Shown: positions 26,301 through 35,633, counted from the stretch's first letter. The stretch is 64,000 bases of DNA from an uncultured Prevotella sp. (GCA_944319935.1 CALUFM010000002.1:167614-231613), one strand, 5' to 3'. The notes: a model not told the origin generated them from the letters alone. Translations and numbers: made by a program.

Positions 26301-27740
26301 TCAATGCAATGGCGTTACCGAACATGCGTTAGGGGCTCTTATGCGGATGGCCTTTGCTATTGTCGGCGCAATCCTGTCAATTGTTATAGGGGTAGTGACT
26401 TCTTCGGCTACAACTCCGGTTCCGTAAAACACAAGCGGAAAGGGCATTGTGCTTTCTTTTGACGTGTACTGCTGGAAATTTTCTTCATTAAACAGTTTCC
26501 AGCCTGGCGACACTTCGATAACCAAGTCACCACAATTGTTGGGGAAGAACCAGTTGCGCAACCTCGAGCTGTTGTTGTCTCCTGACAATAACAGGTTCTT
26601 GCTTGTGAAGACATTGCTTACGCCTGACAGTTGCATGATGAACGTCTGCGCCCTGCTAAGCAGCTCGCTCGTGTTTATGCGCTTCTGTTCTATTTGCTTT
26701 ATGTTCAGGAATATCTGGTTGTAAAAGCAGCTTTCAACGTATTTGTCTTGTCCGTATATCGCCCCGAGGTACATGTTGAGCAGGTTGGCGGTGCGGTTGA
26801 CGTAAAACGTTCCGCTCGGAATGCGGTATCGGGCGTAGTCTATTTCCTTTTCGTTGCAGTACCCGGTGCTGGTTACAACGAACAACACGTTGCTTTTGCC
26901 GACCTTTGACTCTATGCCGGAAATCAGCTTTTCAAGCTCTTTGTCAAGCTGGACGTACTTGTATTGCAGCAGTTGCTTGTTGAGTACATCCTTGTCGATT
27001 GGCACTTTTGCGTCGTATGTGAGTGACAACATGTCAGGCACGTTGTCTTTGCCCATTCCGCATGACGACACGCATTGCAGTGCTATGCTTGTTATGCCTG
27101 AGTTGATATTGTCTACGGTGATAGTGTTGGATGACAACAAGTTGTATCCCTCAAGCCATTGCGGGGCTTTGTTGAAGTAATACTTTGACGAACACCAGCA
27201 CTTGTTGTCCTCGTCAAACCAAATCGCACCGTCGGCCGCATGGCCGCCGCCTATTACGGCCGCGTCCCTGTCCATTGCGATGCTGTACACCACCGCCGCG
27301 CCGTCAGTTGATATTTTCAGCTCGTCGTTGATGGTCGTGGTTGCGATGTTCTTGGGCGATGACTTCTTCTTTGTGAATATTCCGTCATATTCATGGTCGT
27401 CAACACAGTTTACAGGTATCAGTGTGTTCTTGTCAAGCCATTTCAAACCGGTTATCCCGTTGTTTGAAGGCGAAGTGCCCGTGACGATTGACGCAATCGA
27501 CGATGCTCGGTCAACAGGCGCGAAAGTGTATTGTGCGTTATGGTAGACGATGCCGTTCTGCAACAGCTTCTTGAATCCGTTGTTGCCGTATGATGGCATG
27601 AACGCCTCCATGTAGTCAGTACGCAACTGGTCGATGGCTATGTTGACGACAAGCCGTGGCACGGGTCTTGACACCTGAGCCGCCGCCACGCCGCTTGAGG
27701 CTATGGCCAGTATTGTGGCTGTTATGTATTTGTTTATCAT
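26301..27740 (-). CDS. Exported alkaline-phosphatase-superfamily protein, apparently catalytically degenerate
   Basis: A 479-residue exported protein with a signal peptide (1-22, ending GVAAAQ). The fold is the phosphodiesterase/alkaline phosphatase type: VVNIAIDQLRTDY carries the first metal-ligand Asp, VDRASSIASIVTGTSPSNNG replaces the nucleophile loop, and the end has FPLVFYGTG and IDRIAPTIAKAIRIRAPNAC. The later metal motifs of active relatives (D..GH.., TADHG, HG(S/T)PY.YD) are not found: the equivalent places read LTYDAKVPIDK, TSTGYCNEK and TSKESTMPFP. The start at 27740 overlaps the Lnb-like gene's stop by four bases (ATGA), so the two are translationally coupled. A longer frame to 27890 is an overlap artefact. 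Confidence 0.85.
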   Translation of the reverse strand: MINKYITATILAIASSGVAAAQVSRPVPRLVVNIAIDQLRTDYMEAFMPSYGNNGFKKLLQNGIVYHNAQYTFAPVDRASSIASIVTGTSPSNNGITGLKWLDKNTLIPVNCVDDHEYDGIFTKKKSSPKNIATTTINDELKISTDGAAVVYSIAMDRDAAVIGGGHAADGAIWFDEDNKCWCSSKYYFNKAPQWLEGYNLLSSNTITVDNINSGITSIALQCVSSCGMGKDNVPDMLSLTYDAKVPIDKDVLNKQLLQYKYVQLDKELEKLISGIESKVGKSNVLFVVTSTGYCNEKEIDYARYRIPSGTFYVNRTANLLNMYLGAIYGQDKYVESCFYNQIFLNIKQIEQKRINTSELLSRAQTFIMQLSGVSNVFTSKNLLLSGDNNSSRLRNWFFPNNCGDLVIEVSPGWKLFNEENFQQYTSKESTMPFPLVFYGTGVVAEEVTTPITIDRIAPTIAKAIRIRAPNACSVTPLH

Positions 27741-28954
27741 TTCTTTCCTGACGAGTATCTGTTTTGACAAACGATATTCCATGCGCTTCTTACCAGCAAA
27801 GATAATGCCAAGACGTATGTCCCTTCGGCGTAATGTTGGAAAAATCCGCCTACGAAGAACAGCGCAACGGCTACGGCGGCGTAAATCCAAAACGGTTCGC
27901 GCCTTTTGTTTATCGCCCGTCTTGACGCGCGGTAGACGAAGAACAGCGGCAACGGATTGAATAGCAGAACCTGGAGGTTCGTGCTTGTGGTGGGATGTTG
28001 GGAGAAGAACATCATGAAAATGATGATTCCCATTGCGCCGTATAGTGTCATCATCAATGCGTCGAACATCCAGAATTTCTTTTTTAAGCGGAACTCAAAC
28101 AGCGTAACCGCTGCGGTTATGGCAAATATTATCCATGCGCATGCGGCCGGGCGTAGCGGGAAGCCGTTCCCGCTTACCCGCTGCGGTACGTTAACTACGC
28201 AAGTAGTGCGTTTTACCAACGGGGTTGCTGAGCCGTCGGCGTTTTTTATCACAGCCTTGTCGAAATCATCTTTCAGGGAGAACGGCAAGAACTGGTGTTC
28301 GCTCAGGGTTGTCTTCCTGTCAGAACCTACACCCAGTAGGATGTCGTTCCCGAAGCGCGCCCACGGGCTGTTTTCATTGAAGGCATGGGTCAGTTCCCTG
28401 TATGACGGGTATTCTTTTCCTGCGTCAGGGAACGATACTTTGCGACCCATGTTGTCGAGCAGGATGTTTCTTGCCCGTGTCGTGCAGTTGTCGTAAAAGT
28501 AATTATAGCGGTAAACGCGGTTCTCGGGTTGGTAATTTACGCTTATGGCCTTGGCTATGGCCGCCTTTTCTTCCGGTGTGAGGTCAAGTTCCTGCTGGTA
28601 GACCGACCGGCCTTCACTTGCGTATTCTTCGCAGAAATAATCAAAAGGCATTATGCCCATCTCGTAATCTGTTATTCCGAAAATGAACCTCAGCACGAAA
28701 AAGGGCTTGCTGAACGAGAAGATGCCGTAGTTTACGGCCACGTCGATGCCTTCCGCATAGTCGGTGTAGCGTATCGCCGTGTGGCCGTAAAGGCTGTAAA
28801 CCTCGTCGCCGGGTGAACATGTAAGCAGGCTAATCTTCACGGAGTCGGCATTGCCGTCAGCCTGCATGGTATGGCTGTAGGCCCTTGTTTCACTGCAAAC
28901 CAATGAAATAAGGCATGTCACAACTAACGTAAAGATATGTCTTGAAAGTTTCAC
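27737..28954 (-). CDS. Lnb-like lipoprotein N-acyltransferase (DUF4105)
   Basis: A protein of about 405 residues with an N-terminal signal/anchor (HIFTLVVTCLISLVC), a periplasmic DUF4105 domain (about 30-270) and about five C-terminal membrane helices (from AWIIFAITAAVTLFEF to GTYVLALSLLVRSAW). The domain has the likely catalytic residues of the Lnb family: His in VYSLYGHTAIRY and Cys in YFYDNCTTRARN. Lnb enzymes add a third acyl chain to the N-terminus of lipoproteins, replacing Lnt. The position next to secA and the phosphatase-fold gene matches what I remember of the Bacteroides locus. Start choice: GTG at 28954 follows a -7 box by four bases; ATG at 28972 is the alternative but lies upstream of that box. 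Confidence 0.82.
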   Translation of the reverse strand: MKLSRHIFTLVVTCLISLVCSETRAYSHTMQADGNADSVKISLLTCSPGDEVYSLYGHTAIRYTDYAEGIDVAVNYGIFSFSKPFFVLRFIFGITDYEMGIMPFDYFCEEYASEGRSVYQQELDLTPEEKAAIAKAISVNYQPENRVYRYNYFYDNCTTRARNILLDNMGRKVSFPDAGKEYPSYRELTHAFNENSPWARFGNDILLGVGSDRKTTLSEHQFLPFSLKDDFDKAVIKNADGSATPLVKRTTCVVNVPQRVSGNGFPLRPAACAWIIFAITAAVTLFEFRLKKKFWMFDALMMTLYGAMGIIIFMMFFSQHPTTSTNLQVLLFNPLPLFFVYRASRRAINKRREPFWIYAAVAVALFFVGGFFQHYAEGTYVLALSLLVRSAWNIVCQNRYSSGKK

Positions 28955-28958
28955 GGTG

Positions 28959-28966
28959 CAAAAATA
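28959..28966 (-). promoter_or_regulatory. -7 box TATTTTTG before the Lnb-like gene
   Basis: The reverse strand reads TATTTTTG, four bases, GTG, the same spacing as the leaderless glycosyltransferase at 6389. No good -33 element is seen, so this is weaker. Confidence 0.4.
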
Positions 28967-28981
28967 CTTCATATTTCTCAA

Positions 28982-29478
28982 TTAGGCGTATTATTATTCC
29001 AAAAATTTCGATAAATTTACAGACTTATGCCACGCTTTGTTGCGTTGTGCGCCATGTTATGGTTATAGGCTGAGGTCGAAGGCATGGAAGTATGACTGAG
29101 GGGTGCGCTGCAATGTGTTGGTTGCCAGTAAGTTATGAACGGCGTTGCGAAAGGTGGCCTTTTGAAGGCTGAAATGCCGTCTCTTGGGGTGTGAAAGGTG
29201 GCGTTTTGATGCCTTAAAGGGCGTCTTTTACGATGGCGGCGGTGGTAAAGTTGGCTGCTTTATCGTGCGCGCTCGGTGTTTTTCTTCAGAACGCGCGGCC
29301 GTTGGCGAAAAGCTTGCGGGCGAGCGGAAAGCGGGTGGACGCATTTGAAAAATATCCTTAAACTTTTGGTTATTTTAACTGCAACGGCCTGTGTTTATTT
29401 GGATTTTTCAGAAAAAATGCCCACCTTTGCAAACGTTTTAATCGTCCGTTTGGGCTTAACAGATATTTTGACAAGAAG
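28982..29478. other. Intergenic region with a 22-bp repeat array, no gene
   Basis: About 500 bases between divergent genes. It contains the clearest four-unit repeat array (29147-29234). A 68-codon frame reaching the barrel gene has no start context and is rejected. Confidence 0.6.
29147..29234. repeat. 22-bp-period repeat array (4 units)
   Basis: Units start at 29147, 29169, 29191 and 29213. Units 1 and 3 are nearly identical (GYGAAAGGTGGC, one base, TTTTGA), and units 2 and 4 are more diverged but keep AAA-G-CGTCT-TT. The array is therefore also a 44-bp higher-order repeat. Confidence 0.65.
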
Positions 29479-30783
29479 ATGAACTTTTATAAAAAGGTAT
29501 TAAGTGCTGCGGTTGTGGCTTCGGTATGCGCCACGGCGGCAGTAGCCCAAAGCGGCACAAATTCACCTTACAGTCAATACGGATTGGGCTTGTTGAACGA
29601 ACAGTCAAGCGGCTTCAACCGTGGAATGAATGGCTTGGGCATAGGTTTCAGGGAACACAATCAGGTGAATTACATAAATCCGGCTTCTTATTCGGCCGTG
29701 GATTCGCTTACGTTCATTTTTGACGCGGGCATTTCAGGGCAAATAACAAACTTCAGCGAGAACGGCAACAAGGTGAACGCGAAGAACGCCGACTTTGAAT
29801 ATGCCGTGGCTGCGTTCCGCGCTTTCAGGCATGTTGGCGTCAGCTTCGGTATCGTACCGTTTACAAATGTCGGATACAATTACTCAACCAGCGGCTTCCT
29901 TGACGGCGACAGGACGACGGTTTACACAAACACTTATTCAGGTAGCGGCGGCATCCACCAGGCGTATGTCGGTGTGGGATGGGAGTTCCTGAAAGGGCTT
30001 TCCGTTGGCGTAAACGCTTCTTACTTGTGGGGAGACATTGACCGCTCGGTTGTAAACAGTTACAGTGACGGCTCGATAAACACACTGTCGAAATATTACA
30101 CCGCCACGGTTAGCAGCTATAATCTGGATTTCGGCTTGCAGTATTTGTTTAACGTGAACAAGAAAAACGCTCTTTCCGTGGGACTTACATACAGCCTCGG
30201 CCATAAGCTTAATTCAGACCCGACGTGCATGGTGATTTCTACCAATACGACAACGGCGGTCGCTGACACATCGTCTTATTCGGTCAACAACGGTTTTGAG
30301 ATACCGTCATCGTTCGGTGCGGGATTGATGTGGAATCATGCCAACAGGCTGAAAATAGGAGCGGACTTCTTGCTGCAAAAATGGGGCGACATAAAATACC
30401 CTGTTTACAAGGTTATTGACAACGTTCCCTCTTATGCGTTGAGTGACGATTATTATTCTGACCGTTACAAGTTTACACTTGGCGGAGAGTTTTGCAACAA
30501 CGAGGCGAGTAGGAAGTTCATTGACCGTGTGCGCTTCAGGGCGGGCGTGTCATACGTCACCCCGTATTATAAGATAAACGGTGTTGACGGGCCTGACGAG
30601 ATAAGTGTGAGCGCGGGATTTGGCATACCTATAATAAATGCTTACAACAACCGTTCCATGTTGAATATTTCAGGACAGTGGGTGCATTCCTCGGCCAAGG
30701 GCATGCTGACCGAAAACACGTTCAGGATAAACATCGGGTTCACGTTTAACGAACGGTGGTTCATGAAGTGGAAAGTTGATTGA
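29479..30783 (+). CDS. Outer-membrane beta-barrel protein (long-chain fatty-acid-porin/PorV-like), uncharacterised
   Basis: A 434-residue exported protein with a signal peptide (1-23, ending AAVAQ). It has many amphipathic beta strands ending in aromatic residues, for example VGVSFGIVPFTNVGYNY, YKFTLGGEF and FRINIGFTFNERWFMKW. NSPYSQYGLGLLN at the mature N-terminus and the MNGLGIGFR motif are typical of Bacteroidetes barrels encoded before lptC, a gene order seen here as well (the next gene overlaps it). The function is unknown; a role in outer-membrane biogenesis is inferred from the neighbours. Confidence 0.8.
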   Translation: MNFYKKVLSAAVVASVCATAAVAQSGTNSPYSQYGLGLLNEQSSGFNRGMNGLGIGFREHNQVNYINPASYSAVDSLTFIFDAGISGQITNFSENGNKVNAKNADFEYAVAAFRAFRHVGVSFGIVPFTNVGYNYSTSGFLDGDRTTVYTNTYSGSGGIHQAYVGVGWEFLKGLSVGVNASYLWGDIDRSVVNSYSDGSINTLSKYYTATVSSYNLDFGLQYLFNVNKKNALSVGLTYSLGHKLNSDPTCMVISTNTTTAVADTSSYSVNNGFEIPSSFGAGLMWNHANRLKIGADFLLQKWGDIKYPVYKVIDNVPSYALSDDYYSDRYKFTLGGEFCNNEASRKFIDRVRFRAGVSYVTPYYKINGVDGPDEISVSAGFGIPIINAYNNRSMLNISGQWVHSSAKGMLTENTFRINIGFTFNERWFMKWKVD

Positions 30784-31450
30784 CAACACAATACCCGTGG
30801 CAGCCCCTAAATATATTTTGTCATTGTTCGCCTTGGCGTTGTTTGTTGCAGGATGCCAAGAGAGGCGTGAACATACAGCACCGGCCGTCAATCCGCGCGA
30901 CTCGGTGTCGATGATGGTGTCGTACGGTGTCAACACGCTCGTGTCTGACTCCGGAATGATGAAATACCGCATTGTGGCTGAATGTTGGGAGGTGAACCAG
31001 GTCAGGACACCTTCGCGTTGGATTTTCGAGAAAGGGTTGTTTCTCGAACAGTTTGACGAGAAGTTCCATGTGGAGGCATACGTTCAGTGTGACACGGCTT
31101 ATTACTTTGACCAGCAGAAGCTTTGGGAGTTGCGTGGGCGTGTCCGCGTGAGGACGGTTGACGGGTTGCGCTTTTCGAGCGAGGAACTGTATTGGGACCA
31201 GGCCCGCCATGAACTTTACAGTAACAAGTATTCGCGTCTCGTAACTCCCGACAGGGAAATGGAAGGCACGTATTTTTTGAGTGACGAGCGCATGACCCAT
31301 TATACTATAACAAACTCGAAAGGCTCGTTCGTGAAAGGAGAGATGGGCAACAGCGAAGGCGACAGCATATTGGCGGCTCCTGATACTGTGAAAGCCAAGA
31401 AGCGTCTGCCTACTACGCCTGCGCCAAGGCAAAATGTTGGAAAACAATGA
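30776..31450 (+). CDS. LptC-like LPS export lipoprotein
   Basis: A 224-residue predicted lipoprotein with signal and lipobox LFALALFVAGC. The body resembles LptC/OstA-type beta-jellyroll proteins of the LPS transport bridge: AYVQCDTAYYFDQQKLWELRGRVRV followed by LRFSSEELYWDQ and a YSNKYSRL segment. LptC joins the LptBFG transporter to the periplasmic LptA bridge. The listed start is a TTG overlapping the barrel gene by 8 bp. A GTG at 30797 gives a shorter signal and is equally possible. Lipoprotein anchoring is common in Bacteroidetes LptC-like proteins. Confidence 0.75.
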   Translation: MIDNTIPVAAPKYILSLFALALFVAGCQERREHTAPAVNPRDSVSMMVSYGVNTLVSDSGMMKYRIVAECWEVNQVRTPSRWIFEKGLFLEQFDEKFHVEAYVQCDTAYYFDQQKLWELRGRVRVRTVDGLRFSSEELYWDQARHELYSNKYSRLVTPDREMEGTYFLSDERMTHYTITNSKGSFVKGEMGNSEGDSILAAPDTVKAKKRLPTTPAPRQNVGKQ

Positions 31451-31521
31451 TTAATGGTGTTTAAAGTCAGAATGTTGGAAAGTTTTTAATGGAAAAGTAA
31501 TTGTTTTTATATTCTTTTTTG

Positions 31522-31529
31522 TAATTTTG
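31522..31529 (+). promoter_or_regulatory. -33/-7 promoter for the ppiD-like gene
   Basis: TTG at 31501-31503, 18 bases, then TAATTTTG (31522-31529). The leader to ATG 31591 is about 55 bases. Confidence 0.65.
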
Positions 31530-31590
31530 TGCGCTAAATGAATTAAACACTGATTTCTAAGAATAAATTAAAAAATAAATAATTGTAATA

Positions 31591-33732
31591 ATGGCAGTAT
31601 TAGGAAAAATCAGAAGCAAAGGCGTGATTCTTATCTGCGTTATAGGAATTGCCCTTTTTGCGTTTATTGCCGAAGAGTTGTTCCGCTCTTGTGATGCCGC
31701 GAGCGCAGAGAGAAGGGCACAAGTAGGCGAGGTTTTTGGTAATAAAATCAATTACCAAGATTTCCAAAAGCTCGTTGAGGAGTATACCAATTACATGAAG
31801 GTTGCGCAAGGACGTGACAATCTTACTGACGAGGAATTGGACCAAGTGAGGGATATGGTGTGGGGAACTTATCTCCAAAACACCATCGTTGAGCATGAAG
31901 CTGAAAAGCTGGGACTTAAAGTTACAGACCAGGAGATGCAGAATGTCCTTAACGCCGGCACCAATCCGATGCTCCTTCAAACACCGTTTGTTAACCAACA
32001 GACAGGCCGTTTTGATGTAAATGCGCTCAAGAAATTCTTGTCAGACTATAAGCAGGCACAGGGAAGCAGCCCGCAATTGGCTGACCAATACCGTGGTATT
32101 TATGATTTCTGGACGTTTGTTGAAAAGTCTTTGCGCCAGGGATTGTTGGCACAAAAGTATCAGTCGTTGCTCGCTGGCTGCTTGCTTTCAAACCCGGTTT
32201 CTGCGAAGATGGCTTATAATGATGAAAACCAAGAGAGCAGTATACAGCTTGCTTCATTGGCTTATTCTTCAATCAACGACAACAAGGTTAAGTATACGGA
32301 CAGCGACTTGAAAGCTAAGTACGAGGAATTGAAACCTCGTTTCAAGCAACCGGAAGAGACACGTTCAATTAAATATGTGGACATTCAAATCGTTCCGTCA
32401 CAGGCTGACCGTACAGCATTGAACAAGTCGATAAATGAATATGCAAAAGAACTTAGTGATACGACAGACCCGTCAGGCGTAATTAGGAAGAGTGGCTCTG
32501 TAATAGCTTACCTTGGAATACCTCAAACTAAAGCTGCTTTCCCGTCAGACATCGCAGCTCGTATTGATTCAATGTCTGTAGGCGAGACAACATCGCCAGT
32601 AGAAAACAAAGCGGACAATACTCTTAATGTGGTAAGACTCCTCTCTAAGACCCAGATGCCAGACTCAATACAGTTCCGTGCAATACAAGTTGGTGGTGCG
32701 ACTGTTGACGAGGCAGCCAAGCGTGCGGACAGTATTTACACTGCACTCCAGGCTGGTGGCGATTTCGAAGCTATTGCAAAGAAATACGGACAGACAGGAG
32801 AGAAAGTATGGTTGACTTCCGCCCAATATCAGAATGTTCCTTCTGTAAGCAATGACGAGAAAGCTTATATCATGGCACTTAACACATTGGGTGTCAATGA
32901 AACAAAGAACATAAAGATGCTTCAGGGCAATATCATTCTTCAGGTGACTGACCGCAAGGCGATGACAGACAAATATGTAGCTGCTGTTATAAAGAAACCT
33001 ATCGAGTTCTCAAAGGACACACGCTCGGCTGCTTACAATAAATTCAGCCAGTTTGTCAGCGAAAATCAGTCGTTGGAAGCGATGCAGAAAAATGCTGCCA
33101 AGTATGGTTACACGGTTAAGGAGCGTTCAAATGTAAGAAACTCAGAACATACTGTAGCTGGAATAGGTAGCACGAACGAGGCTATGAAATGGCTGTTCGG
33201 AGCGAAAGAGAACGAGGTATCACCCCTTTATGAGTGTGGAGACAATGACCACTTGTTGGTTGTTGTACTTACGAAAATCAACAAGGCAGGGTATCTCCCC
33301 CTCGAAGATGAAAACGTGAAGAACTATGTTAAGACAGAGGTTATCCGTGACAAGAAAGCTGAGATGCTTATTGCCAAGGTAAAGGGAGTGAAAGATATTG
33401 CCGGAGCCAAGGGTAAGGGTGCTACTGTCTCAACTGTCAACCAAGTTACATTTGCAGCCCCGGTATTTGTCCAGGCGACAGGTATGAGCGAGCCGGCATT
33501 GAGTGGTGCGGTTGCGGCAACAGCTAAAGGCAAGTTCTGCTCGCATGCTGTAAAGGGCAATGGAGGCGTTTACCTGTTCCAGGTTACAGACAAGAAGATG
33601 CGTCCTGTTAAGTATAATGAGAAAGAGTATGAAGCCCGTATGAGACAGAAAGTAATGCAGTATGCCGGTGGTTTCATGCAAGAGCTTTACTTAAATGCGG
33701 ATGTAAAGGATAATCGTTATTTATTCTTCTGA
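31591..33732 (+). CDS. PpiD/SurA-type peptidylprolyl isomerase, membrane-anchored periplasmic foldase
   Basis: A 713-residue protein with an N-terminal transmembrane anchor (about 11-30, GVILICVIGIALFAFIAEEL), a SurA-N-like chaperone region (about 40-240) with repeated EEYTNYM/QVRDMVW helices, and a parvulin-like domain near 345-460 (SIQFRAIQVGGATVDEAAKR, GGDFEAIAKKYGQ). A second periplasmic region extends to the C-terminus. PpiD-type proteins help newly exported proteins leave the SecYEG channel and fold. Whether the parvulin domain is active cannot be judged. It follows the barrel/lptC pair with its own promoter and ends with a terminator. Confidence 0.88.
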   Translation: MAVLGKIRSKGVILICVIGIALFAFIAEELFRSCDAASAERRAQVGEVFGNKINYQDFQKLVEEYTNYMKVAQGRDNLTDEELDQVRDMVWGTYLQNTIVEHEAEKLGLKVTDQEMQNVLNAGTNPMLLQTPFVNQQTGRFDVNALKKFLSDYKQAQGSSPQLADQYRGIYDFWTFVEKSLRQGLLAQKYQSLLAGCLLSNPVSAKMAYNDENQESSIQLASLAYSSINDNKVKYTDSDLKAKYEELKPRFKQPEETRSIKYVDIQIVPSQADRTALNKSINEYAKELSDTTDPSGVIRKSGSVIAYLGIPQTKAAFPSDIAARIDSMSVGETTSPVENKADNTLNVVRLLSKTQMPDSIQFRAIQVGGATVDEAAKRADSIYTALQAGGDFEAIAKKYGQTGEKVWLTSAQYQNVPSVSNDEKAYIMALNTLGVNETKNIKMLQGNIILQVTDRKAMTDKYVAAVIKKPIEFSKDTRSAAYNKFSQFVSENQSLEAMQKNAAKYGYTVKERSNVRNSEHTVAGIGSTNEAMKWLFGAKENEVSPLYECGDNDHLLVVVLTKINKAGYLPLEDENVKNYVKTEVIRDKKAEMLIAKVKGVKDIAGAKGKGATVSTVNQVTFAAPVFVQATGMSEPALSGAVAATAKGKFCSHAVKGNGGVYLFQVTDKKMRPVKYNEKEYEARMRQKVMQYAGGFMQELYLNADVKDNRYLFF

Positions 33733-33755
33733 TATAATTGATGATAGTTTATTTT

Positions 33756-33801
33756 CAATCGGGTCATGCGACATCTTGTCGCATGACCCGATTGCTTTTA
33801 T
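33756..33801 (+). terminator. Rho-independent terminator after ppiD-like gene
   Basis: CAATCGGGTCATGCGAC (33756-33772) pairs perfectly with 33778-33794 across ATCTT and is followed by CTTTTAT. Confidence 0.85.
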
Positions 33802-34012
33802 ATGACATTAGCCTTGAATGGTGTTTGGGCGAAATAGATGGTTGCCATACATTGTTTGCCGTCGTCCATTGGATGGTGCGTATGGTTGTTGTCTGTTGTT
33901 TTTGGGATTGATGTTTGAGCCTTGTAAGCACTGCATTTGTGCGTTGGTGGTTATTACCTCATTCGAAGAGCTAAATTCGATATGTTACATATCAGGCAGG
34001 ATTCTGTTGGGT
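33802..34012. other. Intergenic spacer between two terminators, nothing recognised
   Basis: The spacer between the convergent ppiD-like and rng genes shows no ORF with family resemblance, no promoter box and no repeat unit. Confidence 0.5.
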
Positions 34013-34054
34013 ATAAAACATGAATGGCGCGACAAAAGTCGCGCCATTCATGTT
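34013..34054 (-). terminator. Terminator of the hup/rng operon
   Basis: AACATGAATGGCGCGAC (34017-34033) pairs perfectly with 34038-34054 across AAAA. On the minus strand it is followed by TTTTATAC. The stem overlaps the rng stop codon. Confidence 0.85.
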
Positions 34055-35633
34055 ATTTTGTTTCTATCTCTTCCTTCATGTCTATGAAATGTTTCTCGCC
34101 GTCATAAAATTCGTATTGCAAGAAAGCCATTTTCTGCGAAGGAACAACATGCACACCTCTCCCGTATTTCAGTTGCCATTTCCTTTTCAGGCTTATGAAG
34201 CCTTGGTTGATATAGGCGGCTACGTAAGGGTGTACGTGCAAGTAGAATTTCTTAACGCCAATCTTGTTGACTAACCGGTCAATTTTCCTCTCAAGTTGGT
34301 CTACGAAAAGAACGCTTGATTTAATCTTTCCTGTTCCGAAACAAGTAGGGCAGTTTTCTTCAACGTTTACGTCAATGGCGGGACGGACTCTCTGTCTTGT
34401 TATTTGCATGAGCCCGAATTTGCTAAGAGGCAGGATGTTGTGCCGTGCGCGGTCTTTCTGCATGTTTTTACACATGCGCTCATACAGCATCTGTCGGTCT
34501 TCAGCCAGATTCATGTCGATGAAGTCAACGACGATGATGCCTCCCATGTCTCTCAAGCGCAACTGCCTTGCCAATTCGTCTGCGGCACCGAGGTTTACGT
34601 CCAATGCGTTGGCCTCTTGTCCGTTTGTCGAGCGAGTGCGGTTTCCACTGTTAACGTCTACAACATGAAGTGCTTCCGTGTGTTCTATTATCAGGTAGGC
34701 TCCATGTTTGTAGTTTACTATCTTGCCGAAACTCGATTTTATTTGTTTTGTAATGTTGAAGTTGTCGAAGATAGGAACGTTGCCAGAGTACATTTTCACT
34801 ATGTGTGCCTTTTCAGGGGCTATCAATGTGACATAATGTTTGACCTCCTTGTATACCTCTTCGTCGTTTACGTATATGTTTTCGTATGACGGGTTGAACA
34901 AGTCACGCAGCAGGGCTACGACCCTGCTCGTTTCCTCGTATACCAACTGAGGCCGTTTTTCAGTTTTTTGTACTTTGGTAATCGCGTCCTCCCAACGTTT
35001 TAATAGAATCTTGAGTTCTGTGTCGAGTTCGGCTACCCTTTTACCTTCTGCCACGGTACGTACAATTATGCCGAAGTTCTTTGGCCTGATGCTGTTTATC
35101 AGTTGCTTCAGCCTTGCACGTTCCTCTCCGCTTTTGATTTTTGAAGAAACTGAAACTTTATCGTTGAATGGTATGAGAACCAAGTATCGTCCGGCGAAAC
35201 TCAATTCGCCAGTAAGGCGAGGCCCTTTGGTTGAAATAGGTTCTTTTACTATCTGTACCATCACTTCCTGTCCTACGTGCAGCGTGGTTTGTATGCTGCC
35301 GTCCTTCTTCAGGTCGGGCAGGCGAGTGGCCTTTGAGAAAGGATAAAGTTTCTTCCTGTCGCTTTGTACTTGTTTCAGGTACTTTTCGTAAGAGCTGAAT
35401 TGACTGCCTAAGTCAAGATAATGTAGAAAGGCGTCGCGTTCAAAACCAACATCTACGAAACAGGCGTTTAGCCCCGGCATCAGTTTTTTCACTTTTGCCA
35501 TATAGATGTTACCGACCGAGAAAGAGGCCGAGCGTTGCTCGGTTTGATACTCTACCAGATTTTTATCTTCCAGCAGGGCAATCGAAATCTCTTTCTGTTG
35601 GACGTCAATTACTACTTCGCTGGTCATTTCCAA
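34053..35633 (-). CDS. rng: Ribonuclease E/G family endoribonuclease (RNase G)
   Basis: A 526-residue RNase E/G-family protein that processes rRNA precursors and decays mRNA. An S1 RNA-binding domain occupies about 35-125 (SFSVGNIYMAKVKKLMPG, CFVDVGFERDAFLHYLDL). The DNase I-like catalytic region has the two metal-binding aspartates in HVVDVNSG and IIVVDFIDMN. The zinc-link motif CPTCFGTGKI supports dimerisation. It lacks the long C-terminal scaffold of RNase E, which fits RNase G. An in-frame ATG two codons later (35627) is an alternative start. Last gene of the hup / small basic protein / rng set. Confidence 0.95.
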   Translation of the reverse strand: MEMTSEVVIDVQQKEISIALLEDKNLVEYQTEQRSASFSVGNIYMAKVKKLMPGLNACFVDVGFERDAFLHYLDLGSQFSSYEKYLKQVQSDRKKLYPFSKATRLPDLKKDGSIQTTLHVGQEVMVQIVKEPISTKGPRLTGELSFAGRYLVLIPFNDKVSVSSKIKSGEERARLKQLINSIRPKNFGIIVRTVAEGKRVAELDTELKILLKRWEDAITKVQKTEKRPQLVYEETSRVVALLRDLFNPSYENIYVNDEEVYKEVKHYVTLIAPEKAHIVKMYSGNVPIFDNFNITKQIKSSFGKIVNYKHGAYLIIEHTEALHVVDVNSGNRTRSTNGQEANALDVNLGAADELARQLRLRDMGGIIVVDFIDMNLAEDRQMLYERMCKNMQKDRARHNILPLSKFGLMQITRQRVRPAIDVNVEENCPTCFGTGKIKSSVLFVDQLERKIDRLVNKIGVKKFYLHVHPYVAAYINQGFISLKRKWQLKYGRGVHVVPSQKMAFLQYEFYDGEKHFIDMKEEIETK

